Source: Fibrobacter succinogenes
Lineage (GTDB): Bacteria > Fibrobacterota > Fibrobacteria > Fibrobacterales > Fibrobacteraceae
Length of the DNA stretch: 56,611 bases
Direction of reading: 5' to 3'
Assembly (NCBI GenBank): GCA_902779055.1
Contig: CACZAD010000027.1
Coordinates: forward strand, 1 to 56,611
Shown here: positions 17,381-25,740 of the stretch, in pieces
Position numbering within the stretch: position 1 is the stretch's first letter
How the letters are laid out: every line of letters starts with the position of its first letter
Translations under genes and position numbers: made by a program
Notes under the pieces: model-generated
Told to the model about the DNA's origin: nothing
Databases searched by the model: none
The model's input: only the letters and a program-made list of their open reading frames with translations

Positions 17381-18721
17381 CTATGTTTTTTTCGCCGTTC
17401 CGGCAACCCTGTTGTAGGTTTCGATTTGCCGTGCGACGATACCATCCCAGGTGAAACATTCGGCGATGCGCCTGCGGCTGCCTTCGAGCAGCTGCTGTAC
17501 GAGCGCGGGGTCGCTTTCGAGCCGCTTGTACGCGTTTGCGAGGGCCTGCGGGTCTTTTTCCGGCACGAGAATGCCGCTTTTGCCGTCCACGACCACGTCG
17601 GGGATGCCGCCGACGTCGCTGGCCACCACGGGGAGCCCGAGTTCCATCGCCTCGATGAGCACGACGCCGAGGCCTTCGGTGTCGCCCTTGCTGTCGACGA
17701 TGGCGGGAAGCGTGAACACGTTCGCGGTCTTGTATTCGTTGGCGAGCGCTTCCGGCGAGAGCTTTCCGGTGAAGATGATTTCGGCGTTGCCTTCGTCATG
17801 CCGCAGCTCCACGCGGGTTGCTTCGCCCTCGTCATGCCGCAGCCCCGCAGGGGCAAGGGCATCCACTTGCGCAGCCTGTTCCTTCAGTTTTTCCGTCAGG
17901 TCGCCTACGCCCACGATGCGTATTTCGAACTTGTCGCGGGGCAGGTACTTCGCGGCCTCGATGAGGTAGCAGATGCCCTTGCGCTCGATGTGGCGGCCCA
18001 CGAAAAGAATCTTGAACTTGCCTTTTACTTTGTGCGGAACGGGGCGTTGCGGGGTGCCCTCCACCATCCGGGGACCATGCGCACTAAGCGATGAATCGCT
18101 AAGTGCTGTCCGCCCGCTAGAAGGGGTAGCGGATGCCGGTGTCGTGCCGTACGGGCTCCATTCCACGTCCACGTTGCGGAGCGCCTTGATTTTGCCCGCG
18201 GTAAAGCTCGAGTTCGCGAACACCGCCTGCGCCTGGCCGATGGCGAATTTGAGGAACGGCTTCACCCATTTCTTTTTGCGGATGAGCAGGAGTTCGGCCC
18301 CGTGGAAATTGAGCACGAGCGGGATGCGGAAGAGCTTCGCGGCTCCGAGCGCGATGTAGGCGTGCGGGAAGGGCCAGTGGGCGTGAATCACGTCGGGCTT
18401 CCACTTGCGGCAGATGGAGAGGCACCTGAAGAACCCGCTGATGATGTAGGGGATGGCGAGCAGTTGCAGCCAGGGCTTGCTTGCCATCTTGGAGGGGGCG
18501 CCTTCTTCGTGCGTGAGGATTTCCCAGCTTGCGGGCGCGTAGCGGAAGCGGTTCACTTTCACGCCGTCGATTTCGTGGCTCTTGAGGCCTTTGTAGGCGG
18601 GTGCGAGTATCTGGATGCCGATGCCCGCTTTCTTGAGGTGTGCAATGGAGGTGCGGAGCCACGGGACTTCGGCGTCTTCGTGGAACCTGGGGTAGACGGA
18701 GCCTATGACGAGGACTTTCAT
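17381..18721 (-). CDS. Glycosyltransferase family 4
   Basis: The 446-residue protein has the two Rossmann-like halves of GT-B enzymes. The N-terminal acceptor domain starts MKVLVIGSVYPRF and contains DVIHAHWPFPHA. The C-terminal nucleotide-sugar domain has FVGRHIERKG and the EGLGVVLIE motif (E-x7-E), typical of retaining GT4 enzymes that transfer sugars to glycans or lipids at the cytoplasmic membrane. The middle carries two low-complexity insertions unlike the family: a Ser/Ala/Pro-rich stretch near residues 200-225 encoded by hairpin DNA, and a duplicated LRHDEG near 285-305. Both keep the frame. The start follows the upstream gene's stop by one base, so translation is probably coupled. Confidence 0.85.
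   Translation of the reverse strand: MKVLVIGSVYPRFHEDAEVPWLRTSIAHLKKAGIGIQILAPAYKGLKSHEIDGVKVNRFRYAPASWEILTHEEGAPSKMASKPWLQLLAIPYIISGFFRCLSICRKWKPDVIHAHWPFPHAYIALGAAKLFRIPLVLNFHGAELLLIRKKKWVKPFLKFAIGQAQAVFANSSFTAGKIKALRNVDVEWSPYGTTPASATPSSGRTALSDSSLSAHGPRMVEGTPQRPVPHKVKGKFKILFVGRHIERKGICYLIEAAKYLPRDKFEIRIVGVGDLTEKLKEQAAQVDALAPAGLRHDEGEATRVELRHDEGNAEIIFTGKLSPEALANEYKTANVFTLPAIVDSKGDTEGLGVVLIEAMELGLPVVASDVGGIPDVVVDGKSGILVPEKDPQALANAYKRLESDPALVQQLLEGSRRRIAECFTWDGIVARQIETYNRVAGTAKKT
17793..17843. repeat. Direct repeat pair inside GT4 gene
   Basis: TCGTCATGCCGCAGC occurs at 17793-17807 and 17829-17843, a 36-bp period and so in frame. It encodes the duplicated LRHDEG. A related TGTCATGCCGC occurs at 1091, next to a terminator, so it may be part of a dispersed repeat. 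Confidence 0.7.
18081..18132. repeat. Hairpin-rich insertion inside GT4 gene
   Basis: Two adjacent inverted repeats lie inside the coding sequence. At 18081-18106 two 12-bp arms have a single mismatch and a GA loop. At 18114-18132 CCGCTA / TAGCGG flank a 7-base loop. They encode a Ser/Ala/Thr-rich patch that interrupts the glycosyltransferase between its two domains. This resembles a palindromic repeat that has inserted in frame. Confidence 0.6.
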
Positions 18722-18722
18722 T

Positions 18723-19223
18723 CTATGTCGTGGCGGCAGCGGCTGCTGCGTTTGCGAGTTCTTGCGAGACGGCGGTGATGGCGTTCAGGTCTTGCGCGTC
18801 GGCGATGCAGGTGGGGTAGACGATGGGCTTCACGGTGTTCGCGAGCACGCTGACTGCGGACGGGAGCCCAAGGCTGTCGGCCTTCTGGAGGATTCTGCCC
18901 CTCACGCGGATCCAGCCTTCGATCTTGGAATCGAGCAGGAGCATGCCGAGCCCGGTGTCGTTCTCGAGGAACCCGAGGATGTCGCTACCGCGGTTGTTCT
19001 TGTTCAGCGCCGAGAGGAATACCTCCCAGAATAGCGAGCTCTCTTCTTCGGTCGGGAGGATTTTGCGTATGGAGGAAAAGTCGAATTCTATATAGACGAA
19101 GGAACTTTTATCCTCGTCGCTGCGGATAATTTCTTCTTGGCAGCGCCTTTCGAATATTTCCGACGTGTATATGGAAATATTAAAGTGGTGCTTTCTAATC
19201 AATTTGAAGAGTTCTTGCTTCAT
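18723..19223 (-). CDS. Hypothetical protein, possibly a degenerate GGDEF-like domain
   Basis: The 166-residue soluble protein has no signal peptide or membrane segment. It begins MKQELF and ends in an alanine run. The middle (SDILGFLENDTGLGMLLLDSKIEGW then ILQKADSL, given in pieces) resembles the core strand order of GGDEF-type folds but lacks the catalytic GGDEF motif, so any such relationship would be structural only. It is the first gene of a minus-strand operon with the GT4 gene, whose ATG follows its stop by one base, so a role in regulating glycan synthesis is plausible. The start is separated by 31 bp from the divergent DUF4954 gene. Confidence 0.5.
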   Translation of the reverse strand: MKQELFKLIRKHHFNISIYTSEIFERRCQEEIIRSDEDKSSFVYIEFDFSSIRKILPTEEESSLFWEVFLSALNKNNRGSDILGFLENDTGLGMLLLDSKIEGWIRVRGRILQKADSLGLPSAVSVLANTVKPIVYPTCIADAQDLNAITAVSQELANAAAAAATT

Positions 19224-19254
19224 CGCATACGTAAAATTAGTCTATTTTTTGGAT

Positions 19255-21126
19255 ATGCAACGTTTGCTCAAATTGAAAAAAGTGCTGAAGAACAGCGTTT
19301 TGTCGTCGCTCTCCGAAGGATTGAAGGCGGCGAAGGCCAACGGCGGAAAGTTCCGTTCCCTTTCTGCAGAAGAAATCTCTGCGCTCGAGAAGGACGGCAA
19401 CCGTTGTGAAGACTGGAGCCGCGTCCAGGTCGACGCGAATTTCGCTCCCGGCCGTATACGCAATTCCGTTTTCATGGGCGACGTCCGCCTGCCCGCTTTT
19501 TACGGCACGCTCCTTTTGCCGGGCGATGTCTCGTTCCCGACGGGAATTTACGATAGCCTCGTGTACAACAGCATTGTCGAGAACGCGCTCGTGTACAAGG
19601 TGGGCATGCTCTGCAACGTGCTGGTGCGCAACAGCGCGGTGGTGCAGAACGTGGGTTCGCTGGTGAGCAGCGGCAAGATTAATTACATGATCGGTTCCTC
19701 TATCGCGGTGGGCAACGAGATGGGTGCGCGCAAGGTGCGCGTGTTCCCGGACATCACCGCCGACCTCGTGGACGTGCAGCTTTTCCACAAGGGCGAACCC
19801 GACGTCGAGGCCGCGTTCGACGAGCAGCTGAAGCTGTTCCGCGAAGAGACGGCGCTGCCGTTCGGCGTGGTGGGCAAGGGAGCCGTGGTGAGCAACACGA
19901 ACATTGTCCGCAACAGCTGGATTGGTTCGCATGCGCGAATCGAGGGCGCGTCCAAGATTCGCAATACGGTCATCTTGAGTTCGCTCGAGGAATCGACGCA
20001 CATCTACGATTCCGTGATTATCGAGAATTCCGACGTGCAGATGGGCGTGAAGGTGCATACCGGCGCCGAGGTGCAGGGCAGCGTGCTCATGAGCCGCGTG
20101 AAGGTGGGCTGCAAGGCGATTGTCAAGTCTTCCATTCTGGCGCCGTGCTGCCATATCGAGGAAGGCGAGGTCAACAGTTCGTACGTGGGCCCGCTCGTGC
20201 AGATGCACCACCATTCGCTTTTAATCGCGGCGCTCTGGCCTGATGGCTGCGGCAATATCGGTTACGGCGCGAATGTCGGGAGCAACCATACGGGACGCAT
20301 GCCCGACCAGGAAATCATGCCCGGGCAGGGGATGTTCTTCGGGCTCGGCGTGAACATCAAGTTCCCGGCGAACTACCGCGAGTCCCCCTACACGCTCGTC
20401 GCGAGCGGGGTGACGACGTTGCCGCAGAGGCTCAAGTTCCCGTTCTCGCTCATACGCCCGGGTGACCCGCAGTTGATGGGCGTGCCCGCGCGCCTCAACG
20501 AGATTGTGCCCGGCTGGAACTACATGCGCAACGCCTATGCGCTCGACCGCAACTTCTTCAAGTATTCCCAGCGCGGCAAGGGCTGCGTGTCCGCCTCGTT
20601 CTTCGGCATGTTCCACCCGGAGACGGTGCGCCAGGTGTTCGACGCCTACAACCGCCTGCAGGTGACGCAGGTGCGCGACTTGTACACGAAGGAACATGTC
20701 GACGGCCTGGGCGAGAATTTTATGCGCGAACGCGTGCGCCAGGATGCGCTGCATGCTTACAGTGAGTACTTGGAACGCTACGTGCTCGAATTGCTGATTG
20801 CGCTTGTGGAAAGCGACGAGACGCTGTTGAAGCAGACCCCGCGCGAGTTGCGCAAGCTTTTGACCGGGGATTTGAACCGCGACGTGGCCCGCGTAATCGC
20901 CTTGCCCGATACGCTCGACGAACTGGTGAAGCGCTACCGCATTCTCGAGAAGAACTGGTTCGAGAATGTGTTCCACGGGCTCGACAAGGATATCGAGCGC
21001 GGCCGTGAAATATTCGACGACTACGACAGCGCGCATCCGGTGGATACCGCATTCTTGGAGTGGGAAAAGGCCCGCTTCGAGGAATCGGTGAAGCGCCTTT
21101 CGAACGTGCTCAAGAACATCGGGTAG
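19255..21126 (+). CDS. DUF4954 family protein with left-handed beta-helix hexapeptide repeats
   Basis: The start at MQRLLKLKKV is preferred; the open frame continues 30 codons upstream but that part is hydrophobic, unrelated in style and overlaps the divergent gene's start. The product is about 623 residues, near the usual DUF4954 length. Residues ~60-400 contain repeated hexapeptide-like turns (VGKGAVVSNTNIV, IGSHARIEGASKI, VKVHTGAEVQGSV), as in acyl- and nucleotidyl-transferases with a left-handed beta-helix. Motifs such as QMHHHSLL and GANVGSNHTG may line an active site. The C-terminal 200 residues are helical. The enzyme reaction is not known to me. It is followed after 9 bp by the membrane peptidase gene. 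Confidence 0.75.
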   Translation: MQRLLKLKKVLKNSVLSSLSEGLKAAKANGGKFRSLSAEEISALEKDGNRCEDWSRVQVDANFAPGRIRNSVFMGDVRLPAFYGTLLLPGDVSFPTGIYDSLVYNSIVENALVYKVGMLCNVLVRNSAVVQNVGSLVSSGKINYMIGSSIAVGNEMGARKVRVFPDITADLVDVQLFHKGEPDVEAAFDEQLKLFREETALPFGVVGKGAVVSNTNIVRNSWIGSHARIEGASKIRNTVILSSLEESTHIYDSVIIENSDVQMGVKVHTGAEVQGSVLMSRVKVGCKAIVKSSILAPCCHIEEGEVNSSYVGPLVQMHHHSLLIAALWPDGCGNIGYGANVGSNHTGRMPDQEIMPGQGMFFGLGVNIKFPANYRESPYTLVASGVTTLPQRLKFPFSLIRPGDPQLMGVPARLNEIVPGWNYMRNAYALDRNFFKYSQRGKGCVSASFFGMFHPETVRQVFDAYNRLQVTQVRDLYTKEHVDGLGENFMRERVRQDALHAYSEYLERYVLELLIALVESDETLLKQTPRELRKLLTGDLNRDVARVIALPDTLDELVKRYRILEKNWFENVFHGLDKDIERGREIFDDYDSAHPVDTAFLEWEKARFEESVKRLSNVLKNIG

Positions 21127-21135
21127 TTTTTCCGC

Positions 21136-21684
21136 ATGCTCCTCGTTATTTTGCTTTGCCTGGAATTCGTGTTGCGCCTTGTGCTCGAGGTGCGCGAGTG
21201 CCGCGCCGTGCAGGCCCGCGTAAACGCGTTTACGGTGATGCGCCTGATTCCGCTGGTAAACGATATCGTGCCGCTTCCGGAAAACCGCGAGCAGCCGCAG
21301 GTCGGCAACTTCGTGGCGATGCACGAGGAAGGGCACAAGATGCTGCACCATTCCATTCTGCGGAACTTGGTGAAGGTCGCCATCGCGCTTGTGGCCATCT
21401 GGTTTTTGGCCGCGTTGATGGTCCGCTGGCAGGCGAATTTTGTGGAGGCCGTTTTGTGGCTGCATTTGGCCGCGATACCGTTCCGCGTGTTCTTCCATTT
21501 TTACTGCTGGACCCAGGAATACGAGGCCGACGGTTACGCGTTAAAGAAGACCGACAAGAAGATTGCGAAGAACGCCCTGCAGGAACTTGCGCGCTGCGAA
21601 TATCCGCATACGCCGCTGTTCGCGCTCGTTTACAGGGAGCACCCGACCGCGGTGCTGCGCAAGAAGAGATTGCTGAATAAGTAG
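21136..21684 (+). CDS. Small M48-like membrane metallopeptidase
   Basis: The 182-residue protein has a hydrophobic N-terminus, a zinc-binding HEEGH motif (HExxH, residues ~64-68), two membrane helices (VAIALVAIWFLAALMV and VLWLHLAAIPFRVFF), then EYEADGYAL, which supplies the third zinc ligand. That order, HExxH - two TM - E-x-E-A-D, is the M48/HtpX arrangement, but the protein is shorter than HtpX (about 290 residues) and lacks its extra N-terminal helices. A membrane-protein quality-control role is inferred. It is probably co-transcribed with the DUF4954 gene. Confidence 0.65.
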   Translation: MLLVILLCLEFVLRLVLEVRECRAVQARVNAFTVMRLIPLVNDIVPLPENREQPQVGNFVAMHEEGHKMLHHSILRNLVKVAIALVAIWFLAALMVRWQANFVEAVLWLHLAAIPFRVFFHFYCWTQEYEADGYALKKTDKKIAKNALQELARCEYPHTPLFALVYREHPTAVLRKKRLLNK

Positions 21685-21693
21685 AGGGGGACG

Positions 21694-21815
21694 CGCGAAG
21701 GTTGCGCGGGTTGGAATGTGCGCCCTGTTTTATAAACTGCGCGCCGGTTGGGCTAGTTATTTGATGGGATAAAATGTGCGCGGGCTGAAAGATGCGCGGG
21801 TATAAAATGCGCCGG
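21694..21815. repeat. Degenerate short tandem repeats rich in TGCGCGGG
   Basis: About six imperfect copies of a 15-25 base unit around (A)AATGTGCGCGGG / ATGCGCCGG lie between the convergent peptidase and symporter genes. No gene is apparent in this stretch, and no clean hairpin-plus-T-tract terminator was seen. Confidence 0.5.
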
Positions 21816-21817
21816 CT

Positions 21818-23227
21818 CTAGTTGGTCTTCTTTTCGCGGCCGATTGCGAGGATAATCGCATTCACGATAAATGCCGCAACCATCAGAAAATCGCCCGTAT
21901 GCGCGCCGAGAGCTCCCGGCAGCGCGGGGCAGAACTTGCCTGCGAGTGCGAGCGCGCCGCCCACGATGATTGCTGCGCCGACGAATTTCGGTTTTGCCTT
22001 GAGCCCGAGAAGCCCCCACAGGACGGGTACGGTGAATGCGCCCGCATAGACGGCGAGCGCGAGCAACAGCGTGCCGATGATATCCGTGAACACCAGCGCG
22101 ATGAGGAGCGCCACGATGCCGTTCAGGAGGATGATGGCGCGGGCCTTCGCGAGCGGCCTTCCCTTTGTCGCCCCCGTTTCTTTCCCGACACCCAACAGCC
22201 CGCAAATAATCACCGAGCTGCTGAGCAGCGTGGTATCGGCGCTCGAAAGCACCACGCTCAAAAGCGCAAGCGCAAACAGCGGGATAAGCGCGGGCGGGAA
22301 CACCGCATTCGCGATTGCCGTGATGCGTGCGCCCTGCACTTCGCCGAGACCCGCGCCATAGACCGCGAGGAACCCGATGACGAACGCCACCGGGATGAGC
22401 GTGCAGGCTGCCGCAGCGATGGCCTTCTTTGCCGTCGCGACATCCTTCGCGCAGAACATGCGGCTGAAAATGTCGGGCCCCGCAGTGTACGTGGTGCCGT
22501 AGGTGAGAATCAGCAGGAACAAGTCGAACGGCGTGAAGTTCGCATGGAACGGGAACGGCGGTATGTTAACCGCGCTTGCGGCATCCGATGCGCCTGCCGT
22601 GGCGAGTGTGCCCGCAGTTTGCGTGATGTCGGTAACCTGCGAGGCCTCACCGAACAGCGCGAAGCCCGCAAGCACCAGCAAACCCGCGATAATCAGGCAT
22701 GCCTGGAAAAAGTCCGTGCGCAGAATGGAGAACTGCCCGCCCGCAAGCGTGTATCCCGTGAATACCGCCGCCGCCGTGATTGCCGCCGCCGTGTAGCTCA
22801 TCGGCGTGAAAGTCATCAGGAGCTTTGCCGCAGCGATAATCTGTGCCGCCACGATGCCCGTCCAGGCGACGGGAATCACGATGGATGCGACGAGCCGCGG
22901 ACCCTTGCCGTAAAGATTTTCCACCAGGTCGGGCAACGCGTATTTACCGTGACTGTATGCCCGCGAAGCAAACGGAATGAGCGCCAGGAGCCCTAGCGCA
23001 CCCGTGAGCATGAACCAGCTCGCGGCCCCGCCGAGCCTCGTTCCGGAATCGACTGCCCCGATGACGGCCGACCCGCCGAGAATCGTGGCCACGAGACTCC
23101 CTGCGACCGCCTTTGCCGACGCACCCTTGCGCGCCACGAAAAAGTCGGGAATGTCCTTCACGCGCCGCGCACTGCGCACAGCGATCAACACCAGGACAAC
23201 GAGATAGATAATCAGTGCGATATTCAC
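21818..23227 (-). CDS. Sodium:solute symporter (SSS) family transporter
   Basis: The 469-residue polytopic protein belongs to the SSS family by its N-terminal pattern: a first helix, RRVKDIPDFFVARKG, then GSLVATILGGSAVIGAVDSGTR in pieces, plus GPDIFSRMFCAKD after the middle helices and SSADTTLLSSS near helix 8, where the family binds sodium. About 13 helices can be counted. It starts at GTG (23227) with AGGGA upstream. The substrate cannot be assigned. It is the last ordinary chromosomal gene before the accessory island. Confidence 0.85.
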   Translation of the reverse strand: MNIALIIYLVVLVLIAVRSARRVKDIPDFFVARKGASAKAVAGSLVATILGGSAVIGAVDSGTRLGGAASWFMLTGALGLLALIPFASRAYSHGKYALPDLVENLYGKGPRLVASIVIPVAWTGIVAAQIIAAAKLLMTFTPMSYTAAAITAAAVFTGYTLAGGQFSILRTDFFQACLIIAGLLVLAGFALFGEASQVTDITQTAGTLATAGASDAASAVNIPPFPFHANFTPFDLFLLILTYGTTYTAGPDIFSRMFCAKDVATAKKAIAAAACTLIPVAFVIGFLAVYGAGLGEVQGARITAIANAVFPPALIPLFALALLSVVLSSADTTLLSSSVIICGLLGVGKETGATKGRPLAKARAIILLNGIVALLIALVFTDIIGTLLLALAVYAGAFTVPVLWGLLGLKAKPKFVGAAIIVGGALALAGKFCPALPGALGAHTGDFLMVAAFIVNAIILAIGREKKTN

Positions 23228-23300
23228 GATGTTCCCTGCGAATTAAATCCGCTGGCAAAGATAGAATTTAAGAGTGGGGGCCGATTTGTGGAGTAATTAT

Positions 23301-23636
23301 TCAAGCCGAGGCAGCGATGTCTAACACGGCATTCATGTACGTTTGGTAAGGAATGCCTGCCGCCGCGGCCTTACGTTTTAGCGCATCTACGGTTTTTACC
23401 TTCAGCCTTATGGAGTACATCTTCTTTTCTTCCTTGGACTCGGCAATAGCGCGCCTAATACGGGCTATGGATTCTTCGAGAGTCTCCGATTCGTGACCGC
23501 CGGAGATTGTCATCGGATCTCTGACGCTCGTGTCTTTTTCAAGCTTTTCGACAACCGTCTTGGGGTAGATATCGTCTACCACCTTGAAGCCCTTGGGCAA
23601 CCTAGTTTTCTTCTGCATCTTGCACCTCGTCTTCAT
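23301..23636 (-). CDS. CopG/ribbon-helix-helix-like antitoxin-type protein
   Basis: The 111-residue protein has a basic N-terminus (KKTRLPKGFKVVDD) and a C-terminal segment MYSIRLKVKTVDALKRKAAAAG then IPYQTYMNAVLD (in pieces), which fits the ribbon-helix-helix pattern of CopG-type antitoxins that repress their own operon. AAGGAG lies just upstream of the ATG, and palindromes at 23688 and 23725 are possible operators. No toxin gene is adjacent: the 340 bp upstream contain only a coding remnant. It is either a solitary regulator or an orphaned antitoxin. Confidence 0.65.
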   Translation of the reverse strand: MKTRCKMQKKTRLPKGFKVVDDIYPKTVVEKLEKDTSVRDPMTISGGHESETLEESIARIRRAIAESKEEKKMYSIRLKVKTVDALKRKAAAAGIPYQTYMNAVLDIAASA

Positions 23637-23687
23637 GAGCTCTCCTTACGGTTATCAAAGTCGTCATTACCCTCCTTAATATAAATT

Positions 23688-23743
23688 ATGTATATACATA
23701 TGTCAATACATATTAAAATACATCAAAGAGATGAAATCTCTTT
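23688..23743 (-). promoter_or_regulatory. Palindromes upstream of the CopG-like gene
   Basis: A perfect 12-bp palindrome ATGTATATACAT (23688-23699) and an 8-bp inverted repeat AAAGAGAT / ATCTCTTT (23725-23743) lie within 110 bp upstream of the CopG-like start. They are suitable as ribbon-helix-helix operators; this is inference. Confidence 0.45.
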
Positions 23744-23784
23744 GCCGCACCGTCCCTCTATATTTGTAAGAATCATACCAAACA

Positions 23785-23813
23785 GAAAAAGCCGTTTTTA
23801 CACGAAAAACGGC
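23785..23813 (-). terminator. Rho-independent terminator reading leftward
   Basis: A perfect 9-bp stem GCCGTTTTT / AAAAACGGC (23791-23813) with a 5-base loop is followed, on the minus strand, by TTTTTC. It ends transcription coming from the RipA/peptidase pair. Confidence 0.75.
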
Positions 23814-23846
23814 AATTAGTTGAAGGTATGTAGGGTGATTAATCGC

Positions 23847-23999
23847 TTAAATCACTGATTTATCGAGTTTGATCAGTTCGCTTTCCCAACTCGCTAGCTT
23901 GGGTTCTGTGCTGAGCTTTTCGGAGACCACATCTAATCCACTAGCTTCGCTGTTATCAAGGACTCTAAAGTTATACGGGTTTATTTGTCTATTATATTC
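23847..23999 (-). pseudogene. C-terminal coding remnant, parent gene not recognised
   Basis: A 50-codon open stretch reading leftward contains NPYNFRVLDNSEASG, VVSEKLSTEPK, LASWESELIKLDKS and a TAA. Composition and continuity look protein-like, but there is no start and the 5' end runs into the RipA-like gene in another frame. It is probably the tail of a gene whose front was replaced. A terminator follows 34 bp downstream. Confidence 0.4.
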
Positions 24000-24682
24000 C
24001 TTTTTTTCATGGCAAATTTTTTTGACCCGTTTGTTCCGCTAGATTTGCAGCCTTTGAATAGCATTATTATGAAAACTAGTCCAGCAGCAATGACAAGGGT
24101 TTCGTTTACCCATGACCATTTTTCGGGCAATTTTAGAATGATGCAAAGTCTGTTGCCAGTGATAACTATCCATACGAACACAACAAAAAAAGACAAAAGC
24201 AGGTTGATTTTTCCGACTGAAAACTTATAAGAACAAAAAGGGTTTATGACATCCCATGTATTTTGCAAATTATCCGCAGTTGTCTTATATAGGGGGCCTA
24301 TAATTTCATCTTCAAGTAAATCAACATGTTTTTCCCAGTTTTCTTGCCAATATTTGGCTCCTTTATTCACGCAAAACCAGCAAAGTGACAAGAATAGGCC
24401 AAACATTGATATTCCCAAGAGAATTTCATTATAGAAAGTTTTGTGTTCAGCCATAAATTCAAATTCTTTAAAAACCATAAAATAAGCGGCAAAGGCCAAT
24501 GCTATAAACGCCCAAAAATATGTAGCCCTTTTCCAGTATAAATCTATTTCAAATTTCCGGATATCTAGAGCTTTTTCTAAAGCCTTTTCTTTATTTTTAA
24601 AAAGACTTAAATAATCATCAAAACTATCTATAGTTTTTGAATTGTCTACTGAAAAGCTATTGATTGTATCGTATTCGTTCAT
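23981..24682 (-). CDS. RipA-family-like membrane protein (four helices)
   Basis: The 233-residue protein has a charged N-terminal helix, then RKFEIDLYWKRATYFW leading into two membrane helices, a cytosolic segment with NKGAKYWQENWEKHVDLLED, and two further helices. This layout matches what I remember of the RipA family of oligomeric inner-membrane proteins; the assignment rests on memory and was not searched. Its ATG overlaps the stop of the upstream HExxH peptidase gene (ATGA), implying coupled translation and a shared function. The C-terminus is very basic. In a defence setting a membrane partner of a protease may be an effector that disrupts the membrane, or the protease's target; both are inference. 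Confidence 0.6.
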   Translation of the reverse strand: MNEYDTINSFSVDNSKTIDSFDDYLSLFKNKEKALEKALDIRKFEIDLYWKRATYFWAFIALAFAAYFMVFKEFEFMAEHKTFYNEILLGISMFGLFLSLCWFCVNKGAKYWQENWEKHVDLLEDEIIGPLYKTTADNLQNTWDVINPFCSYKFSVGKINLLLSFFVVFVWIVITGNRLCIILKLPEKWSWVNETLVIAAGLVFIIMLFKGCKSSGTNGSKKFAMKKRNIIDK

Positions 24683-25617
24683 TGATTGTCCTTGGGTAAA
24701 AAAATGCTTTTGTAGTTTCCTTCTTCAAGGTTTTTTAAGGCGTCATGAGTTGATTGATCAAAGTTTATTTTTTTGCTTATTATTTTTTTTAGATTTAGGT
24801 CATATATAATTATGATATACAGGAAAAGAATACTATAACATTTTTCATCAATATCATAACCGGCAGATTCATCGTTTTCTATTAAGGACTTTACTCTTTT
24901 TATTGTTGTCGGATGATCTATTGATGTTTCTTTTATTGCATTATCCAGTTTTTCTTTTTGGAAAAGAGAATATAGCCCAATATTTATTTGGGCTATGAGG
25001 ATACCTATTTTTGCATCGCCTTTTATTTCGGGATGTCCTGTTTTTTCAACTATATCAAAAAAATTTTTTTGTGCATCTTGGTCGCAGCATAATTCAATGC
25101 TTGGATTGGTGTTTTGTGAGTAATTGTTGTGTGCGATTTCGTGAAGAATGTAGAATAGAATTTGGTAATGAAAAATGCGAAGCATTTGGTTTATATTTAT
25201 GTCTTTTTTTCGCTTAAGCACTCGTTCGTCTAAGTGATTTATGGAAAGTATGTTCTTTATATGTTTTTTTTCTGCAAGAAGATTTCCGTTGGCTTTTGGT
25301 GAAATGAAATCAACAATGCCTTTGCGTTGAATATTATACAAGTAATAGTTGTAAAGTCTGCATGTGAGAAGAAAGACGCGCTTCAAATAAATGGGGCTGA
25401 GAAAAACTGCAATATTCCTGGAATTATCAGAAGCCTCTCTATCACATGCGGCATCGCTGCATATATCCGAACAGAAGCTATTATTCATGAATATTATTTC
25501 AACTCTTTCGGTGAGTAAATTACAGGCTTCTCCCAATTGATTGATAAATTTTTTGAGTTCGTCAATAAGATATTTTTCTGCTTCCGTAGAATTTTCTTTG
25601 GGCTGAAATGATATCAT
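24679..25617 (-). CDS. HExxH zinc metallopeptidase-like protein (copy A)
   Basis: The 312-residue soluble protein carries HEIAH at 159-163, a downstream E175-x2-C-D-x2-A motif (IELCCDQDA) supplying a likely third zinc ligand, and a DHP-x3-KRV motif at 234-242. The same three motifs occur with the same internal spacing in the protein at 27929-28816, so the two form one family. The order HExxH, E...D/A, HP...R recalls M48 peptidases and the phage-exclusion protease Lit, but no close family is recognised. Only 27% or so of the N-terminal part resembles the paralogue by eye. It is first in a two-gene operon with the RipA-like protein. Confidence 0.6.
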   Translation of the reverse strand: MISFQPKENSTEAEKYLIDELKKFINQLGEACNLLTERVEIIFMNNSFCSDICSDAACDREASDNSRNIAVFLSPIYLKRVFLLTCRLYNYYLYNIQRKGIVDFISPKANGNLLAEKKHIKNILSINHLDERVLKRKKDININQMLRIFHYQILFYILHEIAHNNYSQNTNPSIELCCDQDAQKNFFDIVEKTGHPEIKGDAKIGILIAQINIGLYSLFQKEKLDNAIKETSIDHPTTIKRVKSLIENDESAGYDIDEKCYSILFLYIIIIYDLNLKKIISKKINFDQSTHDALKNLEEGNYKSIFLPKDNQ

Positions 25618-25648
25618 TGTAATTCCTTGTTGATGTTATGTTGTGCCA

Positions 25649-25678
25649 AAAATAGCAACGATTTTTCCAAATCGTTGC
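25649..25678 (-). terminator. Rho-independent terminator reading leftward
   Basis: A perfect 10-bp stem GCAACGATTT / AAATCGTTGC with a 4-base loop is followed on the minus strand by TATTTTT. It lies downstream of the hsdR remnant and upstream of the peptidase gene, separating the two units. Confidence 0.75.
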
Positions 25679-25740
25679 GCTGGGTAAATATTTTTTACAA
25701 ATCAATTGTGTATATATAACTTACGAATGTTTGTGAATTA

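Noticed and set aside
17347..17862. Upstream extension of the transglutaminase-like lipoprotein frame
   Set aside because: It runs through the GT4 gene in another frame; the lipoprotein signal and AAGGAGA mark the start at 17346.
20221..21498. Long minus-strand open frame of 425 codons
   Set aside because: It is antisense to the DUF4954 and peptidase genes, His/Arg-rich with no domain, as expected for a shadow of a GC-rich gene.
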